DNA of 64,000 nucleotides from DATKRB01 sp036501425. Its GTDB lineage: Bacteria; Actinomycetota; Acidimicrobiia; Acidimicrobiales; RAAP-2. The notes below the pieces were generated by a model that did not search any database, was not told the origin of the DNA, and saw nothing but the letters and a program-made list of their open reading frames with translations. Location: NCBI GenBank assembly GCA_036501425.1, contig DASYAI010000046.1, positions 8,282-72,281 of the forward strand. Reading direction: 5' to 3'. Below are positions 1 to 7,886 of the stretch, piece by piece. A program made the translations under genes and the position numbers. Position 1 is the first letter of the stretch. Each line of letters opens with the position of its first letter.

Positions 1-63
1 CTCGACCCGACGGAGCACGGCGCTCACGTCGTTGCGAAGTTCGCGTGCGGGGATGTCGGCCAC
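1..63 (-). CDS. Phd/YefM-type antitoxin, N-terminal fragment
   Basis: Reading the minus strand from a GTG at 61-63 gives VADIPARELRNDVSAVLRRV and continues off the window edge. The 'IPARELRNDVSAVL' opening is typical of the DNA-binding N-terminus of Phd/YefM antitoxins, which neutralise a partner toxin and repress their own operon. Only 21 residues are visible. A perfect inverted repeat overlapping the -10 box lies directly upstream, as expected for an autoregulated toxin-antitoxin operon. The toxin would lie further left, outside the window. An unrelated short protein cannot be excluded on 21 residues. Confidence 0.72.
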   Translation of the reverse strand, partial: MADIPARELRNDVSAVLRRVE

Positions 64-69
64 GCCGCC

Positions 70-90
70 AGCGTAGCATCCCTGCTACGC
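70..90 (-). promoter_or_regulatory. Operator-like palindrome over -10 box of the antitoxin gene
   Basis: GCGTAGCA at 71-78 and TGCTACGC at 83-90 form a perfect 8-bp inverted repeat around the spacer TCCC. On the minus strand the proximal arm contains TACGCT (70-75), a -10-like hexamer exactly 6 bases before the GTG start. A repressor bound here would block RNA polymerase. This fits self-repression by an antitoxin and a leaderless mRNA. Confidence 0.6.
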
Positions 91-145
91 CACGTCGGTG
101 GCTCAAAAGGCTTCGTCCGGGCCCTCGACGACGGCCCGGGGCGGT

Positions 146-661
146 CTACCAGTGCTCGCGATGGACGACGTCGTCGAACGGGCGCCGATTCGGGTGGACG
201 ATCGGGCGCAGCGGGCGGTCGGCCGGGTAGCCGAGGGCGAGCATGTAGGCGACGAAGTGGTCGGCGGGGATGTCGAGGATGTTCCGGGCGGCGTCCTGGT
301 CTCCGACCGAGGAATGCCCCGACCCGATGCCCAGATCGGCTGCGGTGAGCATCATGAGCATGGTGGCCTGCCCCAGGTCGTACTGGTCCAGGATCCGGAA
401 CCGCTCCTCGGTCGGCTCGGGGAGGACCATTACGATCGCGGCGGCGGCGCCGGCGAGGTGCCTCGCCCCCTGCCAGACGGTCGAGAGCGCTTGGAGGCGA
501 TCCTCCTCGGTGACGAGGACGAAGTCCCAACGCTGGCGGTTCGACGCCGAGGGCGCCCGCCGGGCCGCTTCGGCGATCCGCTCGAGGTGCTCCGCCGGTA
601 CCGGCCGAGTGTCGTAGGTCCGGACGTTGCGTCGGGCCCGAACCGCGTCCCAGGTCTCCAT
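146..661 (-). CDS. Nitroreductase family protein (short form)
   Basis: A 171-residue flavin-dependent oxidoreductase of the nitroreductase fold, normally an FMN-binding dimer using NAD(P)H. Family features are the N-terminal RRNVRTYDTRPV (res. 11-22), the phosphate-binding RRAPSASNRQRWDF (34-47), DLGIGSGH (109-116) and the closing LGYPADRP (143-150). The length is short but complete. The start is supported by a TAACCT box 7 bases upstream, indicating a leaderless transcript separate from the upstream metB-like gene (35-base gap). The natural substrate is unknown. A role in F420 maturation is possible because the CofE gene in this window lacks the nitroreductase domain found in FbiB, but that is inference. 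Confidence 0.88.
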   Translation of the reverse strand: METWDAVRARRNVRTYDTRPVPAEHLERIAEAARRAPSASNRQRWDFVLVTEEDRLQALSTVWQGARHLAGAAAAIVMVLPEPTEERFRILDQYDLGQATMLMMLTAADLGIGSGHSSVGDQDAARNILDIPADHFVAYMLALGYPADRPLRPIVHPNRRPFDDVVHREHW

Positions 662-668
662 GTCGCGC

Positions 669-674
669 AGGTTA
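669..674 (-). promoter_or_regulatory. -10 box, leaderless nitroreductase gene
   Basis: TAACCT on the minus strand ends 7 bases before the ATG at 661. No ribosome-binding site lies between, so transcription probably begins at or next to the start codon. Confidence 0.45.
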
Positions 675-695
675 CTGCGATGCCGCTGGCCGGGC

Positions 696-1907
696 TCAGC
701 CGTCGCCGGCCATGTCGAGCGCCTCGCGCAGGTCGGCCACCAGGTCGTCCGCCGCCTCGAGGCCCACCGACAGCCGGAGCAGGGCCGGATCGACGGCCAG
801 GGCGGAACCGGCCACCGACGCGTGGGTCATGCGATGGGGGTGCTCGATCAGCGACTCGACCGCGCCCAGCGACTCGGCGAGGGTGAAGATCGAGGTCGAC
901 CGGGCCACCGCCAGCGCCCGGGCCTCTCCGCCCCGCACCGTAAACGAGACCATGCCCCCGAAGCCGCGCATCTGGGTCCGTGCCGTGCGGTGGCCGGCGT
1001 GCTCGGGGAGGCCGGGGTAGTAGACACGGTCGACCGCCCGGTGGGCGATCAGCGCCTCGACGACCCGCTGGGCGTTGGCGCAGTGGCGCTCCATCCGGAC
1101 CGCCAGCGTCTTCACCCCCCGCAGGACGAGGAAGCAGTCGAAGGGCCCGGGCACCGCCCCGGTCGCGTTCTGGAGGAAGGCCAGCCGGCCGGCGACCTCG
1201 GGGTCCGACGTGGCGGCGAAGCCGCCCACGACGTCGCTGTGGCCGCCCAGGTACTTCGTCGTCGAGTGCACCGCCACGTCGGCGCCGAGGTCGAGCGGGC
1301 GCTGGAGGTAGGGCGTGGCGAAGGTGTTGTCCACGACCACCTTGGCGCCGTGCCCGTGCCCGTGCCCGTGCGCCAGCTCGGCGAGGGCGGCGATGTCGGC
1401 GATCCGCAGCAGCGGGTTGGACGGGGTCTCCACCCACACCATGCGGGTGGAGGGCCGCCAGGCGGCCGCCACCGCGGCCGGGTCCCCGAGCGCCACCGGG
1501 GTGAACGACAGGCCGCCCCGGTCGTGCACCTCGGACAGCAGCCGGTAGGTGCCGCCGTAGACGTCGTCGCCGATGAGCACGTGGTCCCCCGGCTCGAGGG
1601 TCCGCAGGATCGCGTCCTCGGCCGCCAGCCCGCTCGAGAAGGCCAGGCCGTGGGTGGCACCCTCCAGCGCCGCCAGGCACGCCTCGAGCGCAGCGCGGGT
1701 CGGGTTGCCCGACCGGCTGTACTCGTACCCCTGGTGGCGGCCCACCTCGGACTGGGCGAACGTGGAGGTCTGGTAGATCGGCGTCACCACCGCGCCGGTC
1801 GAGGGGTCGGCCGGCTGGCCCGCGTGGACCGCAAGGGTCTCGAAGGCGAGCGCCCGCTGCTGGTCCACCGCCTCGCGGTGCCCGTCGGGGCGGTACTCGT
1901 CGGACAT
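696..1907 (-). CDS. metB: Cystathionine gamma-synthase / gamma-lyase (PLP enzyme)
   Basis: A 403-residue PLP enzyme of the Cys/Met metabolism family. The PLP-binding lysine is K218 in HSTTKYLGGHSD; YSRSGNPT (63-70) and VWVETPSNP (157-165) are also typical. It either makes cystathionine from an acylated homoserine and cysteine or cleaves cystathionine to cysteine. Sequence alone does not separate synthase from lyase, but the cystathionine beta-synthase gene directly upstream favours transsulfuration from homocysteine to cysteine. The ATG shares one base with the upstream TGA (TGATG at 1905-1909), so translation is probably coupled. An unusual run of four His-Gly pairs lies at residues 180-187. 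Confidence 0.9.
   Translation of the reverse strand: MSDEYRPDGHREAVDQQRALAFETLAVHAGQPADPSTGAVVTPIYQTSTFAQSEVGRHQGYEYSRSGNPTRAALEACLAALEGATHGLAFSSGLAAEDAILRTLEPGDHVLIGDDVYGGTYRLLSEVHDRGGLSFTPVALGDPAAVAAAWRPSTRMVWVETPSNPLLRIADIAALAELAHGHGHGHGAKVVVDNTFATPYLQRPLDLGADVAVHSTTKYLGGHSDVVGGFAATSDPEVAGRLAFLQNATGAVPGPFDCFLVLRGVKTLAVRMERHCANAQRVVEALIAHRAVDRVYYPGLPEHAGHRTARTQMRGFGGMVSFTVRGGEARALAVARSTSIFTLAESLGAVESLIEHPHRMTHASVAGSALAVDPALLRLSVGLEAADDLVADLREALDMAGDG
1348..1371 (-). repeat. Hexanucleotide microsatellite inside metB-like gene
   Basis: Four copies of CCGTGC encode (His-Gly)4 just before the conserved VVVDNTFATP strand. Homologues usually have only a short HxHG loop here. Copy number could vary by slippage without breaking the frame. 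Confidence 0.7.
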
Positions 1908-3568
1908 CAGGTCTGCTCGAGGAACGACAGGAGGTCCGACCGGGTGAGGATCCCGACCGGGTGCCCGGCGTCGAGGACGAGCACGGCCGGAAACGCCTGG
2001 AGCCGTTCGGCGACGGCGTCCACCGTCTCCCCCTGGCCGACGGTGGCGAGTGGCGGTTCCATCACCGAGCCCACCGGCTGGTCGAACGCCTCGGGATGGT
2101 GGAGCGTGCGCTCGAGGAGCAGCCGATCGGTCACCGAGCCCACCACCTCGGCCAGGGCCAGTGGCGGCTCGGCCTTCACCACCGGTACCTGGGACACGCC
2201 GTACTCGTCGAGGATGGCGATGGTGGTGCGGACGGTCTCGTCCGGATGGACGTGCACCAACGACGGGAGGCGGTCGGCCTTGGTCGACAGCACCGCTCCG
2301 GCGGTCGCTCCCTGGGCCCGCACGAAGCCGTGGTCGGCCATCCACCCGTCGTCGTAGAGCTTGGAGAGGTAGCCGCGCCCGGAGTCCGGGACGAGCACGA
2401 CGACGACGTCGTGGGGACCGAGCGTCTGGCCGAGCTGGAGGGCGGCCCACACCGCGGTGCCGGTGGAGCCGCCGACGAGGATCCCCTCCTCCCTCGTGAC
2501 CCGGCGGGCCGTCAGGAACGAGTCGCGATCGGAGACCGGGACCACCCGGTCGACCACCCGGCGGTCGTAGGTGCCGGGCCAGAAGTCCTCCCCGATGCCT
2601 TCGACGAGGTAGGGCCGGCCCCCGCCCCCCGAGTAGATGGAGCCTTCCGGATCGGCCGCCACCACCTGGATCGACGGGTTCTGTGCCTTGAGGTACCGCC
2701 CGACGCCGCTGATCGTGCCGCCGGTGCCCACCCCGGCGACGAAGTGGGTGATCCGTCCCGCGGTCTGCTGCCAGATCTCGGGGCCGGTGGAGGCTTCGTG
2801 GGCGTCGGGGTTCCGGGGGTTCTGGTACTGGTTCGGCTGGAAGGCCCCCGGCGTCTCGGCGGCGATCCGGTTGGCCACCGAGTAGTACGACTCGGGGTGC
2901 TCGGGCGCCACCGCGGTCGGGCAGACCACCACCTCGGCCCCGAAGGCTCGGAGGAGCTGCCGCTTCTCCTCGGCGATCTTGTCGGGCATGGTGAAGATGC
3001 ACCGGTAACCCCGCTGGGCCGCCACCATCGCCAGCCCGACGCCCGTGTTGCCCGACGTCGGCTCGACGATCGTGCCACCGGGACCGAGGAGGCCCTCGGC
3101 CTCGGCGGTGTCGAGCATGGCCACCGCCGGCCGGTCCTTCACGCTGCCGCCCGGGTTGAGGTACTCGAGCTTCGCCAGCAGGTGGCAGGGGAGGTCCCGC
3201 CCGATCCGGTCGAAGCGGACGAGCGGCGTGTCGCCGACGAGGCCGAGCACGCTGTCTGCCACCTGCATCGGGGGCCCGGGGTCGGTGACCGGGTGCACCT
3301 CGACGCCGTCGGGCACGGCCACCGTCTCGTCGGTGAAGAGCACCGTGGGAAACCCGGCCTGGTGCACCTGGCGGGCGATCTGCACCGTCAGCGAGGTGTC
3401 GCCGACCACGCCGACCAGCCCGGGGATGATGCCTCGCAGCTCGCCGATCAGCGACGGGGACGTCTCGCGGGCGGGTACCTGCACCACGCGCCTCGCCCGG
3501 GCGGCGAGAAGGTGGGGCGCCCGGCTCGGCTCGACCACGAGCAGCACGTCGAGGCGGGGCGGCAGCAC
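1907..3568 (-). CDS. cbs: Cystathionine beta-synthase with C-terminal CBS pair and N-terminal extension
   Basis: A 553-residue PLP enzyme joining serine (or acetylserine) and homocysteine to cystathionine. The canonical core starts near residue 101 (MQVADSVLGLVGDTPLVR); the PLP lysine is K144 in NPGGSVKDRPA, followed by PTSGNTGVGLA and GTGGTISG. Two CBS domains occupy about residues 437-553 and are a likely regulatory ligand site. Residues 1-100 are an extra alpha/beta-looking segment not present in ordinary CBS enzymes. If translation really starts at the internal ATG (3266-3268), the protein is the usual size, but 300 bases would then be left unexplained. The GTG at 3568 lies 30 bases after the aldo/keto reductase stop. 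Confidence 0.92.
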   Translation of the reverse strand: MLPPRLDVLLVVEPSRAPHLLAARARRVVQVPARETSPSLIGELRGIIPGLVGVVGDTSLTVQIARQVHQAGFPTVLFTDETVAVPDGVEVHPVTDPGPPMQVADSVLGLVGDTPLVRFDRIGRDLPCHLLAKLEYLNPGGSVKDRPAVAMLDTAEAEGLLGPGGTIVEPTSGNTGVGLAMVAAQRGYRCIFTMPDKIAEEKRQLLRAFGAEVVVCPTAVAPEHPESYYSVANRIAAETPGAFQPNQYQNPRNPDAHEASTGPEIWQQTAGRITHFVAGVGTGGTISGVGRYLKAQNPSIQVVAADPEGSIYSGGGGRPYLVEGIGEDFWPGTYDRRVVDRVVPVSDRDSFLTARRVTREEGILVGGSTGTAVWAALQLGQTLGPHDVVVVLVPDSGRGYLSKLYDDGWMADHGFVRAQGATAGAVLSTKADRLPSLVHVHPDETVRTTIAILDEYGVSQVPVVKAEPPLALAEVVGSVTDRLLLERTLHHPEAFDQPVGSVMEPPLATVGQGETVDAVAERLQAFPAVLVLDAGHPVGILTRSDLLSFLEQT

Positions 3569-3598
3569 CGCTTCAGCCGCGTCCTCGCGGTCGGGGGC

Positions 3599-4567
3599 TC
3601 ATCGGCCGATGCCGGTCATGTCCGGGTAGCGGTCCCCGACCGGGGTGCCGACGTTGGCGTCCAGCCAGGCCAGGTCGTCGGGGCCCAGCTCGACATCGAG
3701 CGCTGCCAGGTTCTCCTCGAGATACCGGCGTCGCTTGGTGCCGGGGATGGGCACGATGTCGGGCCCCTGGGCGAGCACCCAGGCGAGGGCGATCTGGCCG
3801 GCCGTCACGCCCTTGGCCGCGGCGAGCTGCTCCACCTTGTCGACCAGCGCCAGGTTGGCCTTCAGGTTCTCGTCGACGAAGCGCGGGTTGTGGCGCCGGA
3901 AGTCGTCGCTGGCCAGGTCGTCGACGCTCTTGTACGCCCCGGTCAAGAAGCCCCGCCCGAGCGGGCTGTAGGCCACGAAGCCGATGCCCAGGGCGCGGAC
4001 GGTGGCCAGGACCTCGCCCTCGGGGTCACGGGTCCACAGGCTGTACTCGGACTGCAGGGCGGCGATGGGGTGCACCGCGGCGGCCCGGCGGATGGTGCCC
4101 GGCGCCGCCTCCGACAGGCCGAGGTGCCGCACCTTGCCCGCCGCCACGAGCTCCGCCATCGCCCCCACGGTCTCTTCGATGGGTACGGTGGTGTCGACCC
4201 GGTGCTGGTAATAGAGGTCGATGACCTCGACGCCGAGCCGGGCCAGGGAGGCGTCGCAGGCCGCTCGGACGTACTCGGGCCGGCCGTTGACCCCGACCCG
4301 CGAGCCGTCCTCGCGGCGCTCGTTGCCGAACTTGGTGGCCAACGTCACCTCGTCCCGCCGTCCGGCGATGGCCCGGCCGACCAGGCGCTCGTTGGTGAAC
4401 GGCCCGTACATGTCGGCCGTGTCGAGGAACGTGCACCCCAGGTCCAGCGCCCGGTGGATGACGGCGGTCGACTCCTCGTCGTCGGTCGCACCGTAGAACT
4501 CGGACATCCCCATGCAACCGAGGCCCATGGCCGGCACGATCAGGTTCCCGAGACGCCGCTGCTCCAT
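3599..4567 (-). CDS. Aldo/keto reductase
   Basis: A 322-residue NADPH-dependent aldo/keto reductase, cytoplasmic (beta/alpha)8 barrel. The catalytic tetrad is visible: D49 and Y54 in LDTADMYG, K79 in ATKFG and H122 in YYQHRVD. The C-terminal PIPGTKRRRYLEEN is the cofactor-binding strand of the AKR13-like group that acts on small aldehydes and ketones. The ATG is set by a TAGAAC box 6 bases upstream, implying a leaderless mRNA. It precedes cbs and metB on the same strand with a 30-base gap and may be co-transcribed. The substrate is unknown. Confidence 0.93.
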   Translation of the reverse strand: MEQRRLGNLIVPAMGLGCMGMSEFYGATDDEESTAVIHRALDLGCTFLDTADMYGPFTNERLVGRAIAGRRDEVTLATKFGNERREDGSRVGVNGRPEYVRAACDASLARLGVEVIDLYYQHRVDTTVPIEETVGAMAELVAAGKVRHLGLSEAAPGTIRRAAAVHPIAALQSEYSLWTRDPEGEVLATVRALGIGFVAYSPLGRGFLTGAYKSVDDLASDDFRRHNPRFVDENLKANLALVDKVEQLAAAKGVTAGQIALAWVLAQGPDIVPIPGTKRRRYLEENLAALDVELGPDDLAWLDANVGTPVGDRYPDMTGIGR

Positions 4568-4573
4568 ACCCCA

Positions 4574-4579
4574 GTTCTA
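4574..4579 (-). promoter_or_regulatory. -10 box, leaderless aldo/keto reductase gene
   Basis: TAGAAC on the minus strand lies 6 bases before the ATG at 4567, with no ribosome-binding site between. Confidence 0.42.
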
Positions 4580-4614
4580 CCGGGACGGGCGGTGGCCGCC
4601 GCGCCCGGGTCGGC

Positions 4615-4827
4615 TCACGGGCGGCGCGCCACGAGATGGAGGGCCATCCTCGGGCAGGCCGCCACGGCCCGCTCGGCGTGCTCGAGCCATCGGAGCGGGA
4701 CCTCCGAGCCGTCGATCGCCGGATAGCCCCAGGGATCGAGGCCGATCTGTTCGGGGAACAGCTCGGCGCACAGCCCGTGCCCGTCGCACGAGACCGGGTC
4801 GACGACCAGGGTCAGGCGCCGCCTCAC
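4615..4827 (-). CDS. Small ferredoxin, [3Fe-4S] type
   Basis: A 70-residue protein with CDGHGLCAELFP (C-x5-C, res. 12-18) and a distal CP in AVAACPRMAL. Three cysteines with this spacing match single-cluster [3Fe-4S] ferredoxins of actinobacteria, often partners of P450s or flavoproteins. Its GTG overlaps the stop of the NuoF-like gene (GTGA, 4824-4827), so it is the last gene of the redox operon and probably exchanges electrons with that flavoprotein. It could bind [4Fe-4S] with an external ligand. Confidence 0.85.
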   Translation of the reverse strand: MRRRLTLVVDPVSCDGHGLCAELFPEQIGLDPWGYPAIDGSEVPLRWLEHAERAVAACPRMALHLVARRP

Positions 4828-6143
4828 GGTGGGCCCGCCGGGTGCGCCAGGGGGATGGCGCCGATGCCGGGCAGCGCGCTCGGCGCGCCGACGTGCCGGC
4901 AGGGGCCGGCGCGCAGGTGCTGGTCGACGTGGTCGCCGAACACCTCCACCGCGCTCCGGACCAACCGGGCCGCCCCGTCGGGGTGACGGCACGCGCCCCG
5001 GCCCTGCACCAGATCGCACCGGTCGAGCAGGGGCCCGACGCCCCGGCGGAGCGCGGCGGGCCGGGTGGCGAGCCGGTCGCAGAGCTCGGCCAGCTCCCAC
5101 AGGCCGTTGGTGCAGGGCCCGCACTGGTGGGCGCTCTGCTGCTGGAGGTAGCGGACAATCCGGGCCGACTCGGCGAGGGGGCACGTGCTGCTCGGAAGCA
5201 GCAGCATGACCCCGGCACCCAGCGAGGTGCCGTGCTGGCGGGCCGCCTCCTCGGTGAGCGGCAGGTCGAGTGCGGTCCGAGTCGACAGCCAGCCCCCGCC
5301 GTAGCCGCCGAGCAGGACGCCCCAGAACCCGTCCGTCTCGTGGGGCGCGAGACCCAGGATCGACCCCACGGGGACGCCGAGCGGCGCCTCGAGGAGCCGG
5401 CGCCCCGGCCAGCGACCACTCACCGTCACGAGCATCGTTCCCGGTGCCGACGCGGTACCGAGGCTTCGGAACCAGGTCGCACCGAACCGGGCGACCAGGG
5501 CCACGTGCGCCAGGGTCTCCACGTTCTGGACCAGGGTGGGCCGACCGGCGACGCCCCGCGAGCGGACCGGCGTGATCCCGGCGAAGGAGGGGATGGGCGG
5601 GCCCCCGTTGAGCGCGCTGACCACGGCGGTCTCCTGGCCGGCGACGAATCGGTCGGCGGCCCGGGCCACCTCGATCGGCACCGGGTCGATCCCCAACCTC
5701 CGGCGGGCGCGGATCGCCGGTTCCACCATCGAGACGAGGTGGGCCGGGGCGTAGAGGACGGCTCGGGTGGCATCGAGCGTCCGTGCGGCCAGCGAGAGAC
5801 CGTCGAGGACCAGGTGGGGAAGCCGGGCCAGCAGCAGCGCGTCCTTGCCGCTCGCCGGCTCGCTCTCCGCGCCGTTGGCCACGACGACCGGCCGGCGCCG
5901 CGCCCCGCCGACCGACCGCCACTTGGCGGCCACGGGGAACCAGGCCCCGCCGTGACCGGCGAGGCCACTCGCCTCGAGCGCGTCGAGCAGACCGGCGCGA
6001 TCCGAGGGCATCGCACCCCAGACGTCCAGATGCCGCTCGAACCCCATCGACGAGCCGTCCGGACCGAGACCCCGCAGGATCCGGGGGAGGGCGGTGCCCG
6101 GTGGCCCGCCGGGGAGGGGGGTGCCGCCAGAGAGGCGGCTCAC
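4824..6143 (-). CDS. NuoF-like NADH:acceptor flavoprotein (complex I 51-kDa family)
   Basis: About 439 residues of the complex I 51-kDa family, which bind FMN, NADH and a [4Fe-4S] cluster. Visible features are LEASGLAGHGGAWFPVAAKW (degenerate form of the GRGGAGFP flavin/NAD site), VVVANGAESEPASGKD (usual form VCNADEGEPG), a SLBB-like middle region with LLGGYGGGW, and a C-terminal CGPCTNGLWELAELC cluster-binding motif. The glycine motif is altered (GHGGAWF), so nucleotide preference may differ. The start is the GTG overlapping the upstream stop (GTGA, 6140-6143). No other complex I subunits are present, so it works outside complex I, probably linking a pyridine nucleotide and the ferredoxin to the membrane partner. 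Confidence 0.85.
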   Translation of the reverse strand: MSRLSGGTPLPGGPPGTALPRILRGLGPDGSSMGFERHLDVWGAMPSDRAGLLDALEASGLAGHGGAWFPVAAKWRSVGGARRRPVVVANGAESEPASGKDALLLARLPHLVLDGLSLAARTLDATRAVLYAPAHLVSMVEPAIRARRRLGIDPVPIEVARAADRFVAGQETAVVSALNGGPPIPSFAGITPVRSRGVAGRPTLVQNVETLAHVALVARFGATWFRSLGTASAPGTMLVTVSGRWPGRRLLEAPLGVPVGSILGLAPHETDGFWGVLLGGYGGGWLSTRTALDLPLTEEAARQHGTSLGAGVMLLLPSSTCPLAESARIVRYLQQQSAHQCGPCTNGLWELAELCDRLATRPAALRRGVGPLLDRCDLVQGRGACRHPDGAARLVRSAVEVFGDHVDQHLRAGPCRHVGAPSALPGIGAIPLAHPAGPP

Positions 6144-6910
6144 GGTGGCCCCGATCGCGGCGCCTCGAGCCCGGTGTCGTGTCCCGAGGCGGCCTGGCTC
6201 GCCCCGCTCCCGCTCAGCTGGGTCAGGACGCTGGGCGAGGTTCCGGCCCGCTTGGACCAGCCGGGGCGGAGTGGCCCGACGACGGCGAAGACGGCGATGC
6301 CGATCGCCAGGGCGGCGCCAACGAGGGCGGCGCCTGCACGCCAGCGCGTCGAGGGGGCCGAGCCGGCGACGATGCGCCAGGCCGTCGCGCCGAGGACCGC
6401 GACCACGCAGCTCCCCTCGATGACCAGCGCCACCGGGACCCGGGTGTCGCTCCCCGAGCCCAGGCCGTGCAGCACCGCGATCGGCCAGCAGAGGTAGGCG
6501 GAGAAGTGCACGGCCCGCCAGGCGCGCCGGCCGAGCCGGCGACGTAGGCCACTGGTGATCGCCACGGCGACCAGCAGGTCCAGGGCCAGCGCACCCAGAC
6601 CGATCCACAGCGGGCGGTACGGGGTGAGGAAGGGCACGAAGGCGTCGACCAAGCCGATCGGGACGTACCCGTCGACCACCGTGGTGACCACGTGGAGCGC
6701 GACCAGCACGATGCAGAGCAGCGAGAGGTTGCGGTGGAGCGCCTGGGACACGAACCTGGGCCAGCGCTCGGAGGTCCAGCCCAACGAGGACACGATGCCG
6801 AGCACCAGCGTGGCCGACAGCAAGACGAGCGTGACCAGACCGGTCGCCCGGGTCAGGTACCACAGGGCGGTCGAGCCGTGGCCCACGCTGGCGACCAGGG
6901 TCGGGCTCAC
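6140..6910 (-). CDS. Ferric-reductase-like transmembrane protein
   Basis: A 256-residue membrane protein with about six hydrophobic segments. HRNLSLLCIVLVALHVVTT and the later VHFSAYLCWPIAVLHGLGSG carry paired histidines spaced as in the haem-b sites of the Ferric_reduct family (FRE/NOX/MsrQ-like). It has no C-terminal FAD/NADPH domain, so reducing power must come from a separate protein. The NuoF-like flavoprotein and ferredoxin encoded immediately downstream are obvious candidates. Start and stop overlap neighbours by GTGA on both sides. The C-terminal 40 residues are a soluble tail. The direction of electron flow (outward to an acceptor or inward) cannot be read from sequence. Confidence 0.82.
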   Translation of the reverse strand: MSPTLVASVGHGSTALWYLTRATGLVTLVLLSATLVLGIVSSLGWTSERWPRFVSQALHRNLSLLCIVLVALHVVTTVVDGYVPIGLVDAFVPFLTPYRPLWIGLGALALDLLVAVAITSGLRRRLGRRAWRAVHFSAYLCWPIAVLHGLGSGSDTRVPVALVIEGSCVVAVLGATAWRIVAGSAPSTRWRAGAALVGAALAIGIAVFAVVGPLRPGWSKRAGTSPSVLTQLSGSGASQAASGHDTGLEAPRSGPP

Positions 6911-7881
6911 CGCGCCCGGCGCCGGCGGGGCGCCGGCCGTTCGTCGTCCGGCCGTGCGTCGTGCGGCCATCCGGCGACGAAGCACCGCGTGCCGTCGGCG
7001 GCGACCAACCGGCTCGGGAGCCGCTGGGATTCGAGCCACTGGGGGGCGCCGGCACCCTTCACCATCGCCGCGGTCGATCCGGCGTTCGCGTCGACGCACG
7101 TGGCGGCGCACACCGACACGGTGCGCCACACCGGCACGACCGGCAGCCCGGTCGAGGGCTCCACCAGGTGGTGGACCAGATCCCTCCCCAGCCGCCACTG
7201 CCGGACCCCGGTGCCCGACGTCGCCAGACCTCCCGCCAGGATGCCCACCTGCTCGGGGCTGTCGGGTGCCTGGCAGCTCTCGCCCAAGGCGACCGAAAAG
7301 CCCTGGGGCGGGGCCCCGGCGGTGGCGACGTCGCCGCCGAGCGAGACCAGCACGCCGCAGCCCAAGCTCCGGTGGATGGACGCCGCGGCACGATCGGCGG
7401 CCAGTGCCTTGGCCGTGGCGCCGAGGTCGAGCTGGACCCCGACCGGCAGCCGGATCGTGTGAGCAACGGGGTCGACCTTGACGGACCGCCATCCCGGGGC
7501 GCGCTGCGGGCGCGGCAGCCGCCCGGGCACACCGGGGGCGACCTGCGAGAAGTCCCTGTCGTAGCCCAGGCGGCACAGCGCGGCGCCGACGGTCGGGTCC
7601 ACGGCGCCGTCGGTTGCCGCAGCGGCGCGAAGCGCGGCCGTCACCGCCTCGAGCAGCCCTTCGCTGACCTCGACCACCCGTCCGGCGGCCCGCTGGAGCT
7701 GCCGGACCTCCGAGTCGGGTCGGAAGCGGCTGGCGATCCGGTCGATCCGCTCGAGCTCGCGGTGCAAGAGGCGCGCGGCGGCCGTCAACACTTCCGGATC
7801 GGTGACGAGCAGCTCGGCCCGAGTGCCCAGCGCGGACGTCCGGTAGAGCAGCCGGCCCGCAGACCGGGGCGCGGCGAGCAT
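6907..7881 (-). CDS. apbE: FAD:protein FMN transferase (ApbE)
   Basis: A 324-residue ApbE family enzyme that attaches FMN through a phosphoester bond to Ser/Thr of exported or membrane flavoproteins, using FAD and Mg2+. Family motifs present are QLDLGATAKALAADRAA (usual DLGGIAKGYAVD), GVLVSLGGDVAT, TSGTGVRQWR, HHLVEPSTGLP and the late VDANAGSTAAMVKG metal/FAD site. No clear lipobox or signal peptide is seen. The ATG follows the upstream stop by 5 bases and the gene overlaps the ferric-reductase-like gene by GTGA. Its substrate is not obvious in the operon, since no FMN_bind domain protein is encoded. Confidence 0.9.
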   Translation of the reverse strand: MLAAPRSAGRLLYRTSALGTRAELLVTDPEVLTAAARLLHRELERIDRIASRFRPDSEVRQLQRAAGRVVEVSEGLLEAVTAALRAAAATDGAVDPTVGAALCRLGYDRDFSQVAPGVPGRLPRPQRAPGWRSVKVDPVAHTIRLPVGVQLDLGATAKALAADRAAASIHRSLGCGVLVSLGGDVATAGAPPQGFSVALGESCQAPDSPEQVGILAGGLATSGTGVRQWRLGRDLVHHLVEPSTGLPVVPVWRTVSVCAATCVDANAGSTAAMVKGAGAPQWLESQRLPSRLVAADGTRCFVAGWPHDARPDDERPAPRRRRAR

Positions 7882-7886
7882 GCCGG

